A stretch of DNA of 64,000 nucleotides from Pseudomonadota bacterium (GCA_039818985.1 JBCBSU010000001.1:1390367-1454366), one strand, 5' to 3'; shown: positions 9,105 to 21,274, counted from the first letter of the stretch. Translations and numbers: made by a program. The notes: a model not told the origin generated them from the sequence alone.

Positions 9105-12100
9105 ATGACATTGCATGCGCGAATAGCGTCGGCAACGGCGCCCCTGACCTTTTGCGGCAGCCCCGCAGGCGCGATACCACTGATCCTCACTGATCTGGCG
9201 CGCCAGCATAGCGCGCGCATTCTCTTTGTCGCCGCAGATGACGCAGCGATGGCAGCCACCGCGCGTATTGCCGGCCAGGTAGCTCCCGGCCTTGCCATCG
9301 CCACCCTGCCCGGCTGGGACTGTCTGCCCTATGACCGCTCATCACCTTCAGCAGCGGTATCAGCGGCACGACTGCAGACGCTGCATGCACTTCAGCAAGG
9401 GCCACACAAAGGGCCTAAGCTGGTTATCGCCACCGCCAATGCGCTGATGCAGCGCGCACTGACCTCGTTCCGGATCCGTGCGCTGGCGCGAACGCTACGC
9501 AGTGGCGAGGAGTGTGATCGCGAGGGACTGATCCGCTATTTGCAGGGTCTGGGCTATAGCCGCACCGATACCGTGGCGGATTTTGGCGAATATGCCGTAC
9601 GTGGCTCGATTGTTGACCTTCATCCCTCGGGTGCGGACCATGGTCTCAGGCTCGATTTCTTTGGAGACGAGATCGAAACCATCCGCCTGTTCGATCCCGC
9701 GACCCAGCGCACCATCGAGACCATTGATTCCTATCAGTTGCTCCCGGCGTCGGAAGTGGTGCTGGATCAGGAGAATATCACCCGTTTCCGCAGCCGTTAT
9801 CGCGAACGCTTCGGCGCCGAAGCCACCGGTGATCCGCTCTACCAGGCGGTGAGCGAGGGTCGCCCCATGGCAGGGATGGACCATTGGCTACCGCTGTTCG
9901 AGGAGCGGCTCGAGCCGCTATTGGCGCATTTTGACAACGAGGACATCATCCTGCGAGACCATGGCACCGCCATGGCCATGGAGCAACGTTTCGAGGCGAT
10001 CACCGACTATTATGACAGCCGTATCGCCGCACAGGAACGCGACAACAACACCTATCGTCCCCTGCCACCCGACACGCTCTATACCGGCAGGGAAGAACTC
10101 GACACCCTGATCACCGAGGCCCCGGCACATCAGTTCTCGCCTTTCCATGAGCCGGAAAGTGACAGCGTCATCGATATGGGCTTCTCGCCAAGCCGCGATT
10201 TCGCCCCCGACCGCAAAGCCCAGGGAAATATCTATTCCGCCGCTGCCAGCCACATCGCCGCTAACAGGGCAAAAGGGTTGGCGACGGTCATTGCCAGTTA
10301 CAGCGACGGCTCGCGCAGCCGCAAACAGGGCCTGCTGGAAGAACATGGCGTTGTCGATATCGCGGTCGCAAGCGATTGGCCCGGGGCACTCGCCATCGCG
10401 CAGAAAGGCAAGCTGGCGCTACTCACCATGGCGGCGGAGACCGGCTTTGCCAATGATCGGCTCGAACTGCTGACCGAACAGGATCTGCTCGGCGACAGGC
10501 TGGTCCGCCGCAGCCGCAAGGGCAAAAAGGCCGAGACTTTCCTCAGCGAACTGGCGACGCTGTCCACCGGTGATCTGGTGGTGCATGTCGAACATGGCAT
10601 TGGGCGCTATGACGGGCTTGTTTCCATTCCCGTCGGCGAAAGCCCGCATGATTGCGTCGCGCTGACTTACGCCAATGATGACCGGCTCTATGTACCGGTG
10701 GAGAATATCGATGTTCTCACCCGCTATGGCAGCGATGGCGAGGCAGCGGCGCTCGACCGGTTGGGCGGTGAGGCATGGCAACGGCGCAAATCAAAGCTGA
10801 AGGATCGTATCCGTGCCATTGCCGGCGAGTTGATGAAAACAGCCGCCGCCCGTGCGCTGCGCAGCGCGGAGCGTATCGGCCTCGATGCCACGCCTTATGC
10901 CGGCTTTGTCGACCGCTTTCCCTATGAGGAGACCGAGGATCAGGAGCGGGTGATTGCCGAGGTGCTCGAAGACCTGGAATCGGGCAAGCCGATGGATCGG
11001 CTGGTCTGCGGCGATGTCGGCTTCGGCAAGACCGAGGTGGCGATGCGCGCCGCTTATGCCGTCGCCATGTCGGGGCTACAGGTTGCGGTGATTGCCCCGA
11101 CCACCCTGCTCGCGCGCCAGCATCATGCCGGATTTGCAGAACGCTTTCGCGGGTTTCCGGTCAATGTTGGACGCCTGTCGCGGCTGGTGCCCGACAAAGA
11201 AGCCAAGGCGACCAAGGCGGGCATCGCCGATGGCACTGTCGATATCGCCATCGGCACCCATGCCCTGCTGGCCAAGTCGCTAGATTTCAAGCGCCTTGGG
11301 CTGGTGATCATCGATGAAGAGCAGAAATTCGGTGTCACCCATAAGGAAAGGCTGAAACAGCTCAAGGAAACGGTGCATGTCCTGACACTGACTGCAACGC
11401 CAATCCCGCGCACATTGCAAATGGCGATGACCGGGCTGCGCGACCTTTCGGTGATCCAGACGCCGCCGGTCGACCGGTTGGCGGTGCGTACCTATGTTAT
11501 GCCTTGGGACCCGGTGGTGCTGCGCGAGGCACTGCTGCGCGAACATTATCGCGGTGGCCAGAGCTTCCTCGTCGTGCCGCGTATCAGCGATCTGAGTGAC
11601 ATGGAGGAATTCCTCAAAGAGGTGGTGCCCGAGGTCAAGCCGATCACTGCTCATGGCCAAATGGCACCCTCGGTGGTCGAAGAGCGGATGTCGGCCTTTT
11701 ACGAGCGCAAATATGACGTGCTGCTGTCGACCACTATCGTCGAAAGCGGGCTGGATATTCCGACCGCCAATACGCTGATCATCCACCGCGCCGACCGTTT
11801 CGGCCTGGGTCAGCTATACCAGCTGCGCGGGCGGGTCGGACGCTCGAAAACCCGCGCCTATGCCTATTTCACCACGCCCGAAAACCGGGTGCTAACCGAG
11901 ACTGCCGAAAAACGCCTCAAGGTGCTGAGCGATCTCGACAGCCTGGGCGCGGGCTTTCAGCTTGCCAGCCACGATATGGACATCAGAGGCGCGGGCAATC
12001 TGGTTGGTGATGAGCAGTCCGGCCACGTCCGCGAGGTCGGCTTCGAACTTTATCAGGCGATGCTCGAAGACGCGATTATCGAAGCCAAGGCGGGCGATAT

Positions 12101-12581
12101 CGCAGATGATATGCGTGAAGAGGCCTTCTCGCCTTCGATCACTGTCGATGCACCGATCCTGATCCCCGAGGATTATGTCCCCGATCTTGGTCTGCGCATG
12201 GCGCTTTATCGCCGTCTCAACCGACTAGAAGATGCTGGTGCGGTCGAAGCCTTTGCTGCCGAGCTGATCGACCGTTTCGGGCCGATCCCTTCGTCGACCG
12301 AGAATCTGCTCAAGATTATCCGTATCAAGCTGAACTGCCTGAAAGCGCGTATCTCAAAGATCGATGTCGGCCCGCGCGGTGCAGTGGTGACCTTTCACCA
12401 GGACACCTTCCCAAATGTGCCGGGGCTGTTGGGCTATGTCGAACGGTTGAAAGGCGTCGCCAAGATACGGCCCGACCAGAAACTGATGATCGCCCGTGTC
12501 TGGCGCGACCCGCAATCGCGGCTCAACGGCCTGATGCAATTGTCGCGCGGTCTGGCAGGAGTGGCCAGCAAGGCCGATTAA
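9105..12581 (+). CDS. mfd: Transcription-repair coupling factor
   Basis: A 1158-residue DNA translocase that removes stalled RNA polymerase and recruits nucleotide excision repair. The N-terminal UvrB-homology region (TLPGWDCLPYDRSSPS; YSRTDTVADFGEYAVRGSIVD) is followed by the CarD-like RNA-polymerase interaction domain (GDLVVHVEHGIGRYDGL, near 485-500). The RecG-like motor has Walker A GDVGFGKT near 631, DEEQ box IIDEEQKFG and QLRGRVGRSKTRAY, then a C-terminal TRCF domain. Its start follows sdhE by four bases. Its stop overlaps the EAL gene stop on the other strand. Confidence 0.97.
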   Translation: MTLHARIASATAPLTFCGSPAGAIPLILTDLARQHSARILFVAADDAAMAATARIAGQVAPGLAIATLPGWDCLPYDRSSPSAAVSAARLQTLHALQQGPHKGPKLVIATANALMQRALTSFRIRALARTLRSGEECDREGLIRYLQGLGYSRTDTVADFGEYAVRGSIVDLHPSGADHGLRLDFFGDEIETIRLFDPATQRTIETIDSYQLLPASEVVLDQENITRFRSRYRERFGAEATGDPLYQAVSEGRPMAGMDHWLPLFEERLEPLLAHFDNEDIILRDHGTAMAMEQRFEAITDYYDSRIAAQERDNNTYRPLPPDTLYTGREELDTLITEAPAHQFSPFHEPESDSVIDMGFSPSRDFAPDRKAQGNIYSAAASHIAANRAKGLATVIASYSDGSRSRKQGLLEEHGVVDIAVASDWPGALAIAQKGKLALLTMAAETGFANDRLELLTEQDLLGDRLVRRSRKGKKAETFLSELATLSTGDLVVHVEHGIGRYDGLVSIPVGESPHDCVALTYANDDRLYVPVENIDVLTRYGSDGEAAALDRLGGEAWQRRKSKLKDRIRAIAGELMKTAAARALRSAERIGLDATPYAGFVDRFPYEETEDQERVIAEVLEDLESGKPMDRLVCGDVGFGKTEVAMRAAYAVAMSGLQVAVIAPTTLLARQHHAGFAERFRGFPVNVGRLSRLVPDKEAKATKAGIADGTVDIAIGTHALLAKSLDFKRLGLVIIDEEQKFGVTHKERLKQLKETVHVLTLTATPIPRTLQMAMTGLRDLSVIQTPPVDRLAVRTYVMPWDPVVLREALLREHYRGGQSFLVVPRISDLSDMEEFLKEVVPEVKPITAHGQMAPSVVEERMSAFYERKYDVLLSTTIVESGLDIPTANTLIIHRADRFGLGQLYQLRGRVGRSKTRAYAYFTTPENRVLTETAEKRLKVLSDLDSLGAGFQLASHDMDIRGAGNLVGDEQSGHVREVGFELYQAMLEDAIIEAKAGDIADDMREEAFSPSITVDAPILIPEDYVPDLGLRMALYRRLNRLEDAGAVEAFAAELIDRFGPIPSSTENLLKIIRIKLNCLKARISKIDVGPRGAVVTFHQDTFPNVPGLLGYVERLKGVAKIRPDQKLMIARVWRDPQSRLNGLMQLSRGLAGVASKAD

Positions 12582-14227
12582 TTCGCGCGCATCGCGAACT
12601 TCACAAAGGTGATATTGTCGAGTGCTTCACCGCCGAGAAAGCCCTGATAATAATGGCAACCTTCTTCCGCGAGATGGTCGCGCTGCGGCTCATTTTCGAC
12701 ACCCTCGGCGATGATTTCAAGGTCAAGCGCCAGCCCGAGTGCGATAATTGATCGCACAATGGTCTGGTCACGCGGCGATCCTTCGATATCGCGGCTGATC
12801 GCCCCGTCTATCTTGAGATAATCCACCGGCAACGATTTCAGATAGAGCAGGCTGGAAAAGCCGGTCCCGAAATCGTCAATAGCAACGCGCATGCCGCCAT
12901 CACGCAGTTCCGTGCACAGTCGCGATGCCCGTTTCAGATCGCTGATCAACGCCGTTTCGGTAATCTCCAGCGTCAGCTTTGCTGCATCGAATCCGCTGGC
13001 AGCAACGGTCTTTTCCATCGCTTCGGCAAAGCCCGGAATGGCGAGATCCTGTGCCGTCAGATTCACCGATAGCCGCAGCTCCGACAGTGCAGCCGGCCAT
13101 GTCGCCGCCTGTTCAAGCGCCTTGCGCTGGATATGCGCCGATACTGGCTGCACCATATTGGCGCGTTCGGCCACGGTGAACAATGTCGCCGCGCCCAATT
13201 CGCCCAGAACCGGATGCTGCCAGCGCGCCAGTGCCTCGGCACCCGTGAGATGGCCATTATTCATGGCAAATTGTGGCTGGAAGCGGACGAGAATTTCGTC
13301 CTGTTGCAGCGCATTGGCAAGGTCGTGTTCCAGTTTTGCGGTATGTGGCGGCGGCAGGTCACTGCCACGATCAACCCATTTGATCAGGGCCGAAACATCA
13401 TCGCTCAGTTCTTCGATGCCAGCATCCAGGCGCGCAATAAACGGCGCCGCGTTCTCGTCTGCCCGACGCGAGGCCAGCGCAATCTGCGCCCCCAGCGACA
13501 ATCCTGAATCGGCAGTGAGGCTGTTATCGTGCAGCATGGTGACGATTTCTTCCGCCATCCAGTTCCATTTGCGCCGATCACGCAGGGTTTCGGCGAGCAG
13601 ATAGAAGCCGCTGTCATGGCGGAAAATCGCCATGTCATGGCTGGAACAGTCACGGGCAAAGCGCAGAATATGGTCGTGCAGTCGCGACAGCAGTGCATCG
13701 ACACTCGACCGGTCGGTCTGCGCATTGAGCAGCGACAGCCGCTGAAACGCTATCGACATGGCATAGCTTTGAGCAAAAGCTTCGGCAGGAGCCTTCTCCT
13801 CACCATGATTGTCCAGCCATTTGATCACTGCTTCGCGTCGGTCGTGCGCTGCCAGCGGCACTGCCCTATCGCCATGCGGCCGCGCCGCTCTCACCTGCGC
13901 CTCTTCAATGACCTTGCGCAACCGCGACATACCATCATCGATAAACAGACATGGCGCAGAACCCGAAGCATCAGTGCCTGACAGCAGCAGCGGTACGATG
14001 ACGGATGACGCAGCGACATGTTGCGCGGCAGTTTGTGGATCACCGGTTATTATCAGCGTAATATCGGCCATCGCCCCGTCCGCGCAGATGGTAAAACCGG
14101 CCTTGGCGAGACGTTCCTGCAACTGCAAGAGACCCTCCGGTTCAGGCTGCGCGTCACCAAGGGTCAGAAGAGATACCGAAGTCAGTTTACCGTCCTCACC
14201 TGCCGGACGCTGTCGCTCACTGGTCAT
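12578..14227 (-). CDS. EAL-domain protein with degenerate GGDEF (c-di-GMP phosphodiesterase)
   Basis: A 549-residue soluble signalling protein. The C-terminal ~250 residues form an EAL domain with the catalytic set in place: GAEALARW, the Asn of SVNLTAQD, EITET, AIDDFGTGFSS, DYLKIDG, AEGVE and YYQGF. It should therefore hydrolyse cyclic di-GMP. Upstream, RHDSGFYLLAE and LSLGAQIALASRR look like a degraded GGDEF domain with the signature lost, probably regulatory. The first ~150 residues match nothing I recognise. A TTG start at 14260 would add 11 residues; the first ATG (14227) is preferred. No membrane segment is seen. Confidence 0.85.
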   Translation of the reverse strand: MTSERQRPAGEDGKLTSVSLLTLGDAQPEPEGLLQLQERLAKAGFTICADGAMADITLIITGDPQTAAQHVAASSVIVPLLLSGTDASGSAPCLFIDDGMSRLRKVIEEAQVRAARPHGDRAVPLAAHDRREAVIKWLDNHGEEKAPAEAFAQSYAMSIAFQRLSLLNAQTDRSSVDALLSRLHDHILRFARDCSSHDMAIFRHDSGFYLLAETLRDRRKWNWMAEEIVTMLHDNSLTADSGLSLGAQIALASRRADENAAPFIARLDAGIEELSDDVSALIKWVDRGSDLPPPHTAKLEHDLANALQQDEILVRFQPQFAMNNGHLTGAEALARWQHPVLGELGAATLFTVAERANMVQPVSAHIQRKALEQAATWPAALSELRLSVNLTAQDLAIPGFAEAMEKTVAASGFDAAKLTLEITETALISDLKRASRLCTELRDGGMRVAIDDFGTGFSSLLYLKSLPVDYLKIDGAISRDIEGSPRDQTIVRSIIALGLALDLEIIAEGVENEPQRDHLAEEGCHYYQGFLGGEALDNITFVKFAMRAN

Positions 14228-14351
14228 AGCCCCTTGCCCATGCTCGACAGATGTGTCCAATGTTTCTATAGCCTTAGCCAGTTCGAAATGATCGAACTAC
14301 CCTATAGCCTGCATTTCTCGATTTTTCATGAATGGCGGCGGAGACCTGATT

Positions 14352-15128
14352 ATGCTTGGCAAGACGGCGCTGGTCGCTTCCTCGACCGAACAGGCCACCG
14401 AAGCCGCCGACATGTTGCGCGAAAACTTCGAATGGTGCCCGCTTGACGAGGCCGAACGTATCGTTGCGCTTGGCGGTGATGGTTTCATGCTGCAGGTGCT
14501 GCACTCAATGCTCGCAAGCGATCGGATGATCCCGGTTTTCGGGCTCAATCGCGGCACGGTCGGTTTTCTGATGAATGTCTGGAAGGATTCGCTCGAACGC
14601 TTTCCGCGCCGCCTCGACAAGGCGAAGCATCTCAAGGTCGTACCGCTGATCATGACCGCGAAAACCATGGACGGCGAAACGGTTCAGCATCCTGCAATTA
14701 ACGAAGTATCGCTGCTGCGCGAAACACGCCAGACCGCCAAACTTGAGGTTTCGGTCAATCGCCGGGTGAAAATCCCCGAACTGGTGGCCGATGGCGTGTT
14801 GGTGGCGACACCGGCAGGTTCTACCGCCTATAATCTTTCGGCCAATGGCCCGATCCTGCCTCTGGGTTCGCCATTACTGGCGCTGACGCCGATCAGTCCA
14901 TTCCGCCCGCGACGTTGGAAAGGGGCGATATTGGAGGACAATTCCGAGATCAGCATCCGCGTGCTCGAACCGGCGAAACGCCCGGTGAGCGTCGTCGCCG
15001 ACCAGAAGGAAATCCGCGACATCTGCGAGATCGAGATCCGCAAGGACCCGCGCCGCAGCCTGACATTGATGTTCGATCCCGAGCACAGTCTCGACGACCG
15101 GATAGCCACCGAACAATTTGTTGTCTGA
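14352..15128 (+). CDS. nadK: NAD kinase
   Basis: Phosphorylates NAD to NADP in the cytoplasm. The protein is 258 residues. The hallmark GGDG lies near residues 41-44 (VALGGDGFML), followed by NRGTVGFLMN and the substrate-binding NEVSLLRE and DGVLVATPAGSTAYNLSANGP elements. ATG 14352 is preferred over 14328 because GGAGA at 14340-14344 is seven bases upstream. It is the first gene of a short plus-strand stretch that ends with tRNA-Asn. Confidence 0.96.
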   Translation: MLGKTALVASSTEQATEAADMLRENFEWCPLDEAERIVALGGDGFMLQVLHSMLASDRMIPVFGLNRGTVGFLMNVWKDSLERFPRRLDKAKHLKVVPLIMTAKTMDGETVQHPAINEVSLLRETRQTAKLEVSVNRRVKIPELVADGVLVATPAGSTAYNLSANGPILPLGSPLLALTPISPFRPRRWKGAILEDNSEISIRVLEPAKRPVSVVADQKEIRDICEIEIRKDPRRSLTLMFDPEHSLDDRIATEQFVV

Positions 15129-15193
15129 GGGCTTGCCAAAACCGAAAGAGCGTTGCTATAGGGCCGCTCGCTTCGGAGAAATCGTGAAGCCAC

Positions 15194-15268
15194 TCCCCGA
15201 TAGCTCAGTGGTAGAGCATTCGACTGTTAATCGAACGGCCGTTGGTTCGAATCCAACTCGGGGAGCCA
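15194..15268 (+). tRNA. tRNA-Asn (anticodon GTT)
   Basis: A 75-base cloverleaf with encoded CCA. The acceptor arms TCCCCGA and TCGGGGA pair fully, the D arm contains AGCTCAGTGGTAGAGC, the anticodon loop CTGTTAA gives GTT at 15226-15228, and the T arm reads GTTGGTTCGAATCCAAC. The discriminator base is G. Confidence 0.98.
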
Positions 15269-15315
15269 TTTCCTTAAAGTGCAGCGATACCCTGATGAGC
15301 AGTGCAGTACAGAGC

Positions 15316-16644
15316 CTAGCGGCTCTCGAGCAGCAGGCCCTGTTTCATGCGCAAGCGGATATCACCAGTCGCAGCGAAATCGCTTAGTGGATTGCCGCCA
15401 AGCACGACGAAGCTCGCCTCATAGTCATCCCGCAGACGGCCGATCTTGCGATCAGGGAACACCGCTTCAGCGCAGCGCGTAGTCCACATGTCCAGCAGGT
15501 TTCTGTTATCCAATACCCCCAAGCCAAGCAGATGCATCACCTCACTTCGCGATGTGTCCCTCACATTGTCGCTACCGACTACCAGACGCGCTCCTGCGGC
15601 GGTGAGCCGGGCGAGATTGTCGCGCTGGGCCGCTATCGTTGCGGCATATTTTTCCGGATCGCGCTGCTCAAAGCGTTTGGCGAGCGAGAGCGTAGTGACG
15701 AGTATCGCATCGGTCTCTGTTGCCAGCCTGATCGTCTCTTCCGATATGCGCACCGGCGCATCATAGGAAGGAAGATGGGCAATAATGTCGGCTCCGGCGC
15801 GCAACGCTGTTGCCATATCGAATTCGGTTTCGACATGCACCGCAACACGCAGATTCCGTTGATGGGCGCGCCGCACCACTTCCGGGAACAGTGCAGGATC
15901 GAGACCGCGACTGCCATAAAATTCCGGGTCATCCCTGCGCTGCTCATATTCCTCGGCATAGAGTAGCATGACCTTGATGAAATCGGGCCGTTCGGCGAGA
16001 ATCAGCGGCCATTTCCTGTCGAGATCCTCCACTGTATCAGCCTCGAAATAGCCCTTGTCGGGAAACGTCTCATTGGTGAATTCGGGATAACTGCCAAAGC
16101 GTTGCTTCAGGAATTCACGCAATTTGCGCGGGTGCCCTCCCGAGCCTGTCAAGCCGTTATTGGCAAAAGCGACATCGACCGAGTCAGGCCGATTGATCTT
16201 GCCCGCAATCTGTTCACGATAGAAGGCGAAGGATCCCGGCATCATCACGTAGAAGACACCGTCATCGAGATAGCCTTGCGCCACCTCTTCGACGCCATCC
16301 ACGCTGCCACCGATATTGTGGTTGTGCGCTTCGCAGAAAGGCGGCACGACATGGCCTCCAGCAAGGTCGATAACCTGTTGTGCCGATATATTACCCGCTG
16401 GAGAAAAGCGCAGAACGCCATTGACGACATAGGCGGTCCTGGCATCGAAACGCTCGCCATCATACCATAGGCCGTTGTCGAGCTGATATTCAGCCATCAC
16501 TGCAGAAGAAGGCTGTGAAACTGTGGTGCAGGCCACCAGGAACAGCGGTGTCATCAACCACAAACGCAACCACAACGACAGCCAACCATTTCTCAGCCAG
16601 TGACGGATCAAGGCAGAGATCAGGTCTTGCCGGGCAATGCGCAT
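15316..16644 (-). CDS. Lipoprotein amidohydrolase-superfamily protein
   Basis: A 442-residue metal-dependent hydrolase. An unusually long, basic N-terminus leads to a hydrophobic stretch ending in LFLVAC, a lipobox, so the mature protein should be membrane-anchored and periplasmic. Metal-ligand candidates are AHNHN, FIKVM (possible carbamylated lysine), HVETEFD, IAHLPSYD and VVGSDN, the usual order for the amidohydrolase fold. The start at 16644 has a strong GGAGGAG site just upstream. An AT-rich segment with a perfect inverted repeat lies at 16698-16716 before it. It follows secA on the same strand after about 137 bases. The substrate is unknown. Confidence 0.82.
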   Translation of the reverse strand: MRIARQDLISALIRHWLRNGWLSLWLRLWLMTPLFLVACTTVSQPSSAVMAEYQLDNGLWYDGERFDARTAYVVNGVLRFSPAGNISAQQVIDLAGGHVVPPFCEAHNHNIGGSVDGVEEVAQGYLDDGVFYVMMPGSFAFYREQIAGKINRPDSVDVAFANNGLTGSGGHPRKLREFLKQRFGSYPEFTNETFPDKGYFEADTVEDLDRKWPLILAERPDFIKVMLLYAEEYEQRRDDPEFYGSRGLDPALFPEVVRRAHQRNLRVAVHVETEFDMATALRAGADIIAHLPSYDAPVRISEETIRLATETDAILVTTLSLAKRFEQRDPEKYAATIAAQRDNLARLTAAGARLVVGSDNVRDTSRSEVMHLLGLGVLDNRNLLDMWTTRCAEAVFPDRKIGRLRDDYEASFVVLGGNPLSDFAATGDIRLRMKQGLLLESR

Positions 16645-16697
16645 TGCGCTCCTCCATAGCAGCGAGCGGGTGCAGTCATAACATAAATTATCGTAAA

Positions 16698-16716
16698 ACA
16701 ATAATTATTTTATTGT
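16698..16716. promoter_or_regulatory. AT-rich 7-bp inverted repeat before the amidohydrolase gene
   Basis: ACAATAA, a five-base spacer TTATT, then TTATTGT form a perfect inverted repeat inside an AT-rich island that contrasts with the GC-rich surroundings. It lies 54-72 bases before the amidohydrolase start, where a promoter or operator would be expected. The binding protein is unknown. Confidence 0.4.
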
Positions 16717-16781
16717 GTCACGGATGGTTTCACCCAACCGAGAACGGGTTGGGATGGTAACCCATGAAGCTCAGCTATGTG

Positions 16782-19553
<2,772 letters not shown>

Positions 19554-19647
19554 GGGGATGTTCCTTGGAATATGAAAATATGTTGTGATCCGCAATCTGT
19601 GGCGGACGGTCGCAGCAGGAGGAGCGGCAGATAACCGCCGCCAATAG

Positions 19648-19938
19648 CTATTCGTGCAGGACGTCGTGACGCAGCAGCGGGGTGTCGAAAAACCCGACTG
19701 GTCCGGCAACAACCGGCAGCGGCGAGACGGCAAACATCGTTGCAGTGCGGTGCGAACTGTCGGCCCCAAGCGACTCAAATTGCTGATATTGCAGATGGCC
19801 GGTTACCATCTGTGGCGTTTCTGCACTGGCATTGAGCATTTGCGATACCGCAGAATCCGGATGCGTGGCATGGGCTGCGGAAAATCCATTCAGCAGCACC
19901 AGCAGGCAGATCAGCGCGCGAGAAACATTGCTCAGCAT
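19648..19938 (-). CDS. Small exported protein upstream of secA; candidate secretion monitor
   Basis: I do not recognise a named family. The 96-residue product (from ATG 19938; 19956 is an alternative) has a clear signal peptide: one arginine, the hydrophobic core [14 protein letters not shown] and a likely cut after AHA. The mature part is short, polar in the middle (residues ~40-67), and ends with [16 protein letters not shown] followed by about nine residues. It is on the secA strand, 94 bases before the secA start. This is the arrangement of SecM in gammaproteobacteria, whose arrest sequence ends in Arg-Ala-Gly-Pro; here residues 77-80 are Val-Ala-Gly-Pro. Position, signal peptide and Ala-Gly-Pro are seen; a regulatory role is inference. 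It could instead be an ordinary small periplasmic protein. Confidence 0.55.
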   Translation of the reverse strand: MLSNVSRALICLLVLLNGFSAAHATHPDSAVSQMLNASAETPQMVTGHLQYQQFESLGADSSHRTATMFAVSPLPVVAGPVGFFDTPLLRHDVLHE

Positions 19939-20036
19939 GGCTGCCCATATAGGCACAAAGCCCGCAATGGTCCATGCGAAAGCGACAAGTTTTCAAAGCC
20001 CCTTGCCGAAATGGCTTGTGTGGTTATCAGGGCAGC

Positions 20037-21260
20037 ATGCTGGAAACATCGCCGCTTGCTCTGCCCTTTCCCGAAATGCCCGCCATTGACGGTGTCACGC
20101 TGCGTGTCGCCCGGGCGCATTACAAGGAATGGGATCGCGCTGACCTGACCTATGTCGAGCTGGATGAAGGCACCAGCGTCGCCGGGGTATTTACCCGCAA
20201 TATCTGCTGTTCGACCGAGGTCGAGATGGGCCGCGAACAGGTCAAACAGGGAGCAGCGCGGGCGCTGGTGGTCAATGCCGGCAATTCCAACGCCTTTACC
20301 GGCCAGCGCGGGCGCGCCGCAGTCGAAGCCATCATGGAACAGGTGGCTAGCCATCTCGATTGTTCTCCCGAAAGCGTGTTTGTATCGTCAACCGGTGTGA
20401 TTGGTGTGCCGCTGCCTAAAGATCTGGCCGAAACGGGCGTACACAGCGCATTGATGGCAACACCCTGCAACTGGCGCGAGGCCGCCGAGGCTATCGGCAC
20501 AACCGATACCTTCCCCAAAGGCGCCACCGCCAGCGCCATTGTCAATGGCCGCAATGTCACCTTGTCTGCCATCGCCAAGGGTTCGGGGATGATCGCGCCG
20601 GATATGGCGACGATGCTCGGTTACATTTTCACCGATGCTGCCATTGCCCCCGCATTTCTGCAGCAGTTGCTGAGCCGGGCCAATGCGTGCAGTTTCAATT
20701 GCATCACCGTCGACAGCGATACCTCGACCAGCGATACGGTGCTGCTCTTCGCCACCGGCAAGGCGGGGAATACGCCCCTCGCCTGCTTCGATGATCCCGG
20801 CGCAGATGCTTTTGCTGCAGCGCTTGACCAGGTCTGCCGGCGATTGGCGCAACAGCTGGTACGCGACGGTGAAGGTGCACAGAAGTTCATCACAATTGAG
20901 GTCAGCGGTGCCGTCGATGATGACAGCGCTCGCAAAATCGGTCTTGCCATTGCCAACTCACCTCTGGTCAAGACGGCTGTTGCCGGAGAGGATGCCAATT
21001 GGGGTCGGGTGGTCATGGCGGTTGGCAAAGCGGGGCAGCCGGCGGACCGTGACAGGCTGGCCATCCGTTTCGGCGACCACTGGGTTGCGCATGAGGGTCA
21101 GGGCGTTGCCGATTATGACGAAGCCCCTGTTGCACAACATTTGAAGGGTGACGAGGTACAGCTTGGCGTCGATATCGGTCTTGGCGATGGCCATGCGACG
21201 GTGTGGACCTGCGATCTCACCCATGGTTATATCAGTATCAACGCCGATTATCGCAGCTAG
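20037..21260 (+). CDS. argJ: Bifunctional glutamate N-acetyltransferase / amino-acid N-acetyltransferase
   Basis: Transfers the acetyl group from N-acetylornithine to glutamate in the cyclic arginine pathway, and may also use acetyl-CoA. The 407-residue precursor cleaves itself into two chains; the cleavage-site motif is present as KGSGMIAPDMATML, with the conserved threonine of ATML as nucleophile. Other family elements are VVNAGNSNAFTG, SSTGVIG and the C-terminal HGYISINADYRS. ATG 20037 is chosen over 19974 because it gives the usual N-terminus (LPFPEMPAIDGV) and follows CAGGGCAG. It is followed after 14 bases by a phosphatase gene. Confidence 0.96.
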   Translation: MLETSPLALPFPEMPAIDGVTLRVARAHYKEWDRADLTYVELDEGTSVAGVFTRNICCSTEVEMGREQVKQGAARALVVNAGNSNAFTGQRGRAAVEAIMEQVASHLDCSPESVFVSSTGVIGVPLPKDLAETGVHSALMATPCNWREAAEAIGTTDTFPKGATASAIVNGRNVTLSAIAKGSGMIAPDMATMLGYIFTDAAIAPAFLQQLLSRANACSFNCITVDSDTSTSDTVLLFATGKAGNTPLACFDDPGADAFAAALDQVCRRLAQQLVRDGEGAQKFITIEVSGAVDDDSARKIGLAIANSPLVKTAVAGEDANWGRVVMAVGKAGQPADRDRLAIRFGDHWVAHEGQGVADYDEAPVAQHLKGDEVQLGVDIGLGDGHATVWTCDLTHGYISINADYRS

Positions 21261-21274
21261 GACCTGACTCTGAG

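Noticed and set aside
16730-16760. Terminator after secA
   Set aside because: CCCAACC and GGTTGGG form a seven-base stem, but no T-run follows on either strand, so read-through into the amidohydrolase gene remains possible.
19554-19778. 75-residue N-terminal extension of secA
   Set aside because: The extension is basic and Cys/Arg-rich with no SecA resemblance; the standard N-terminus [11 protein letters not shown] begins at 19553.
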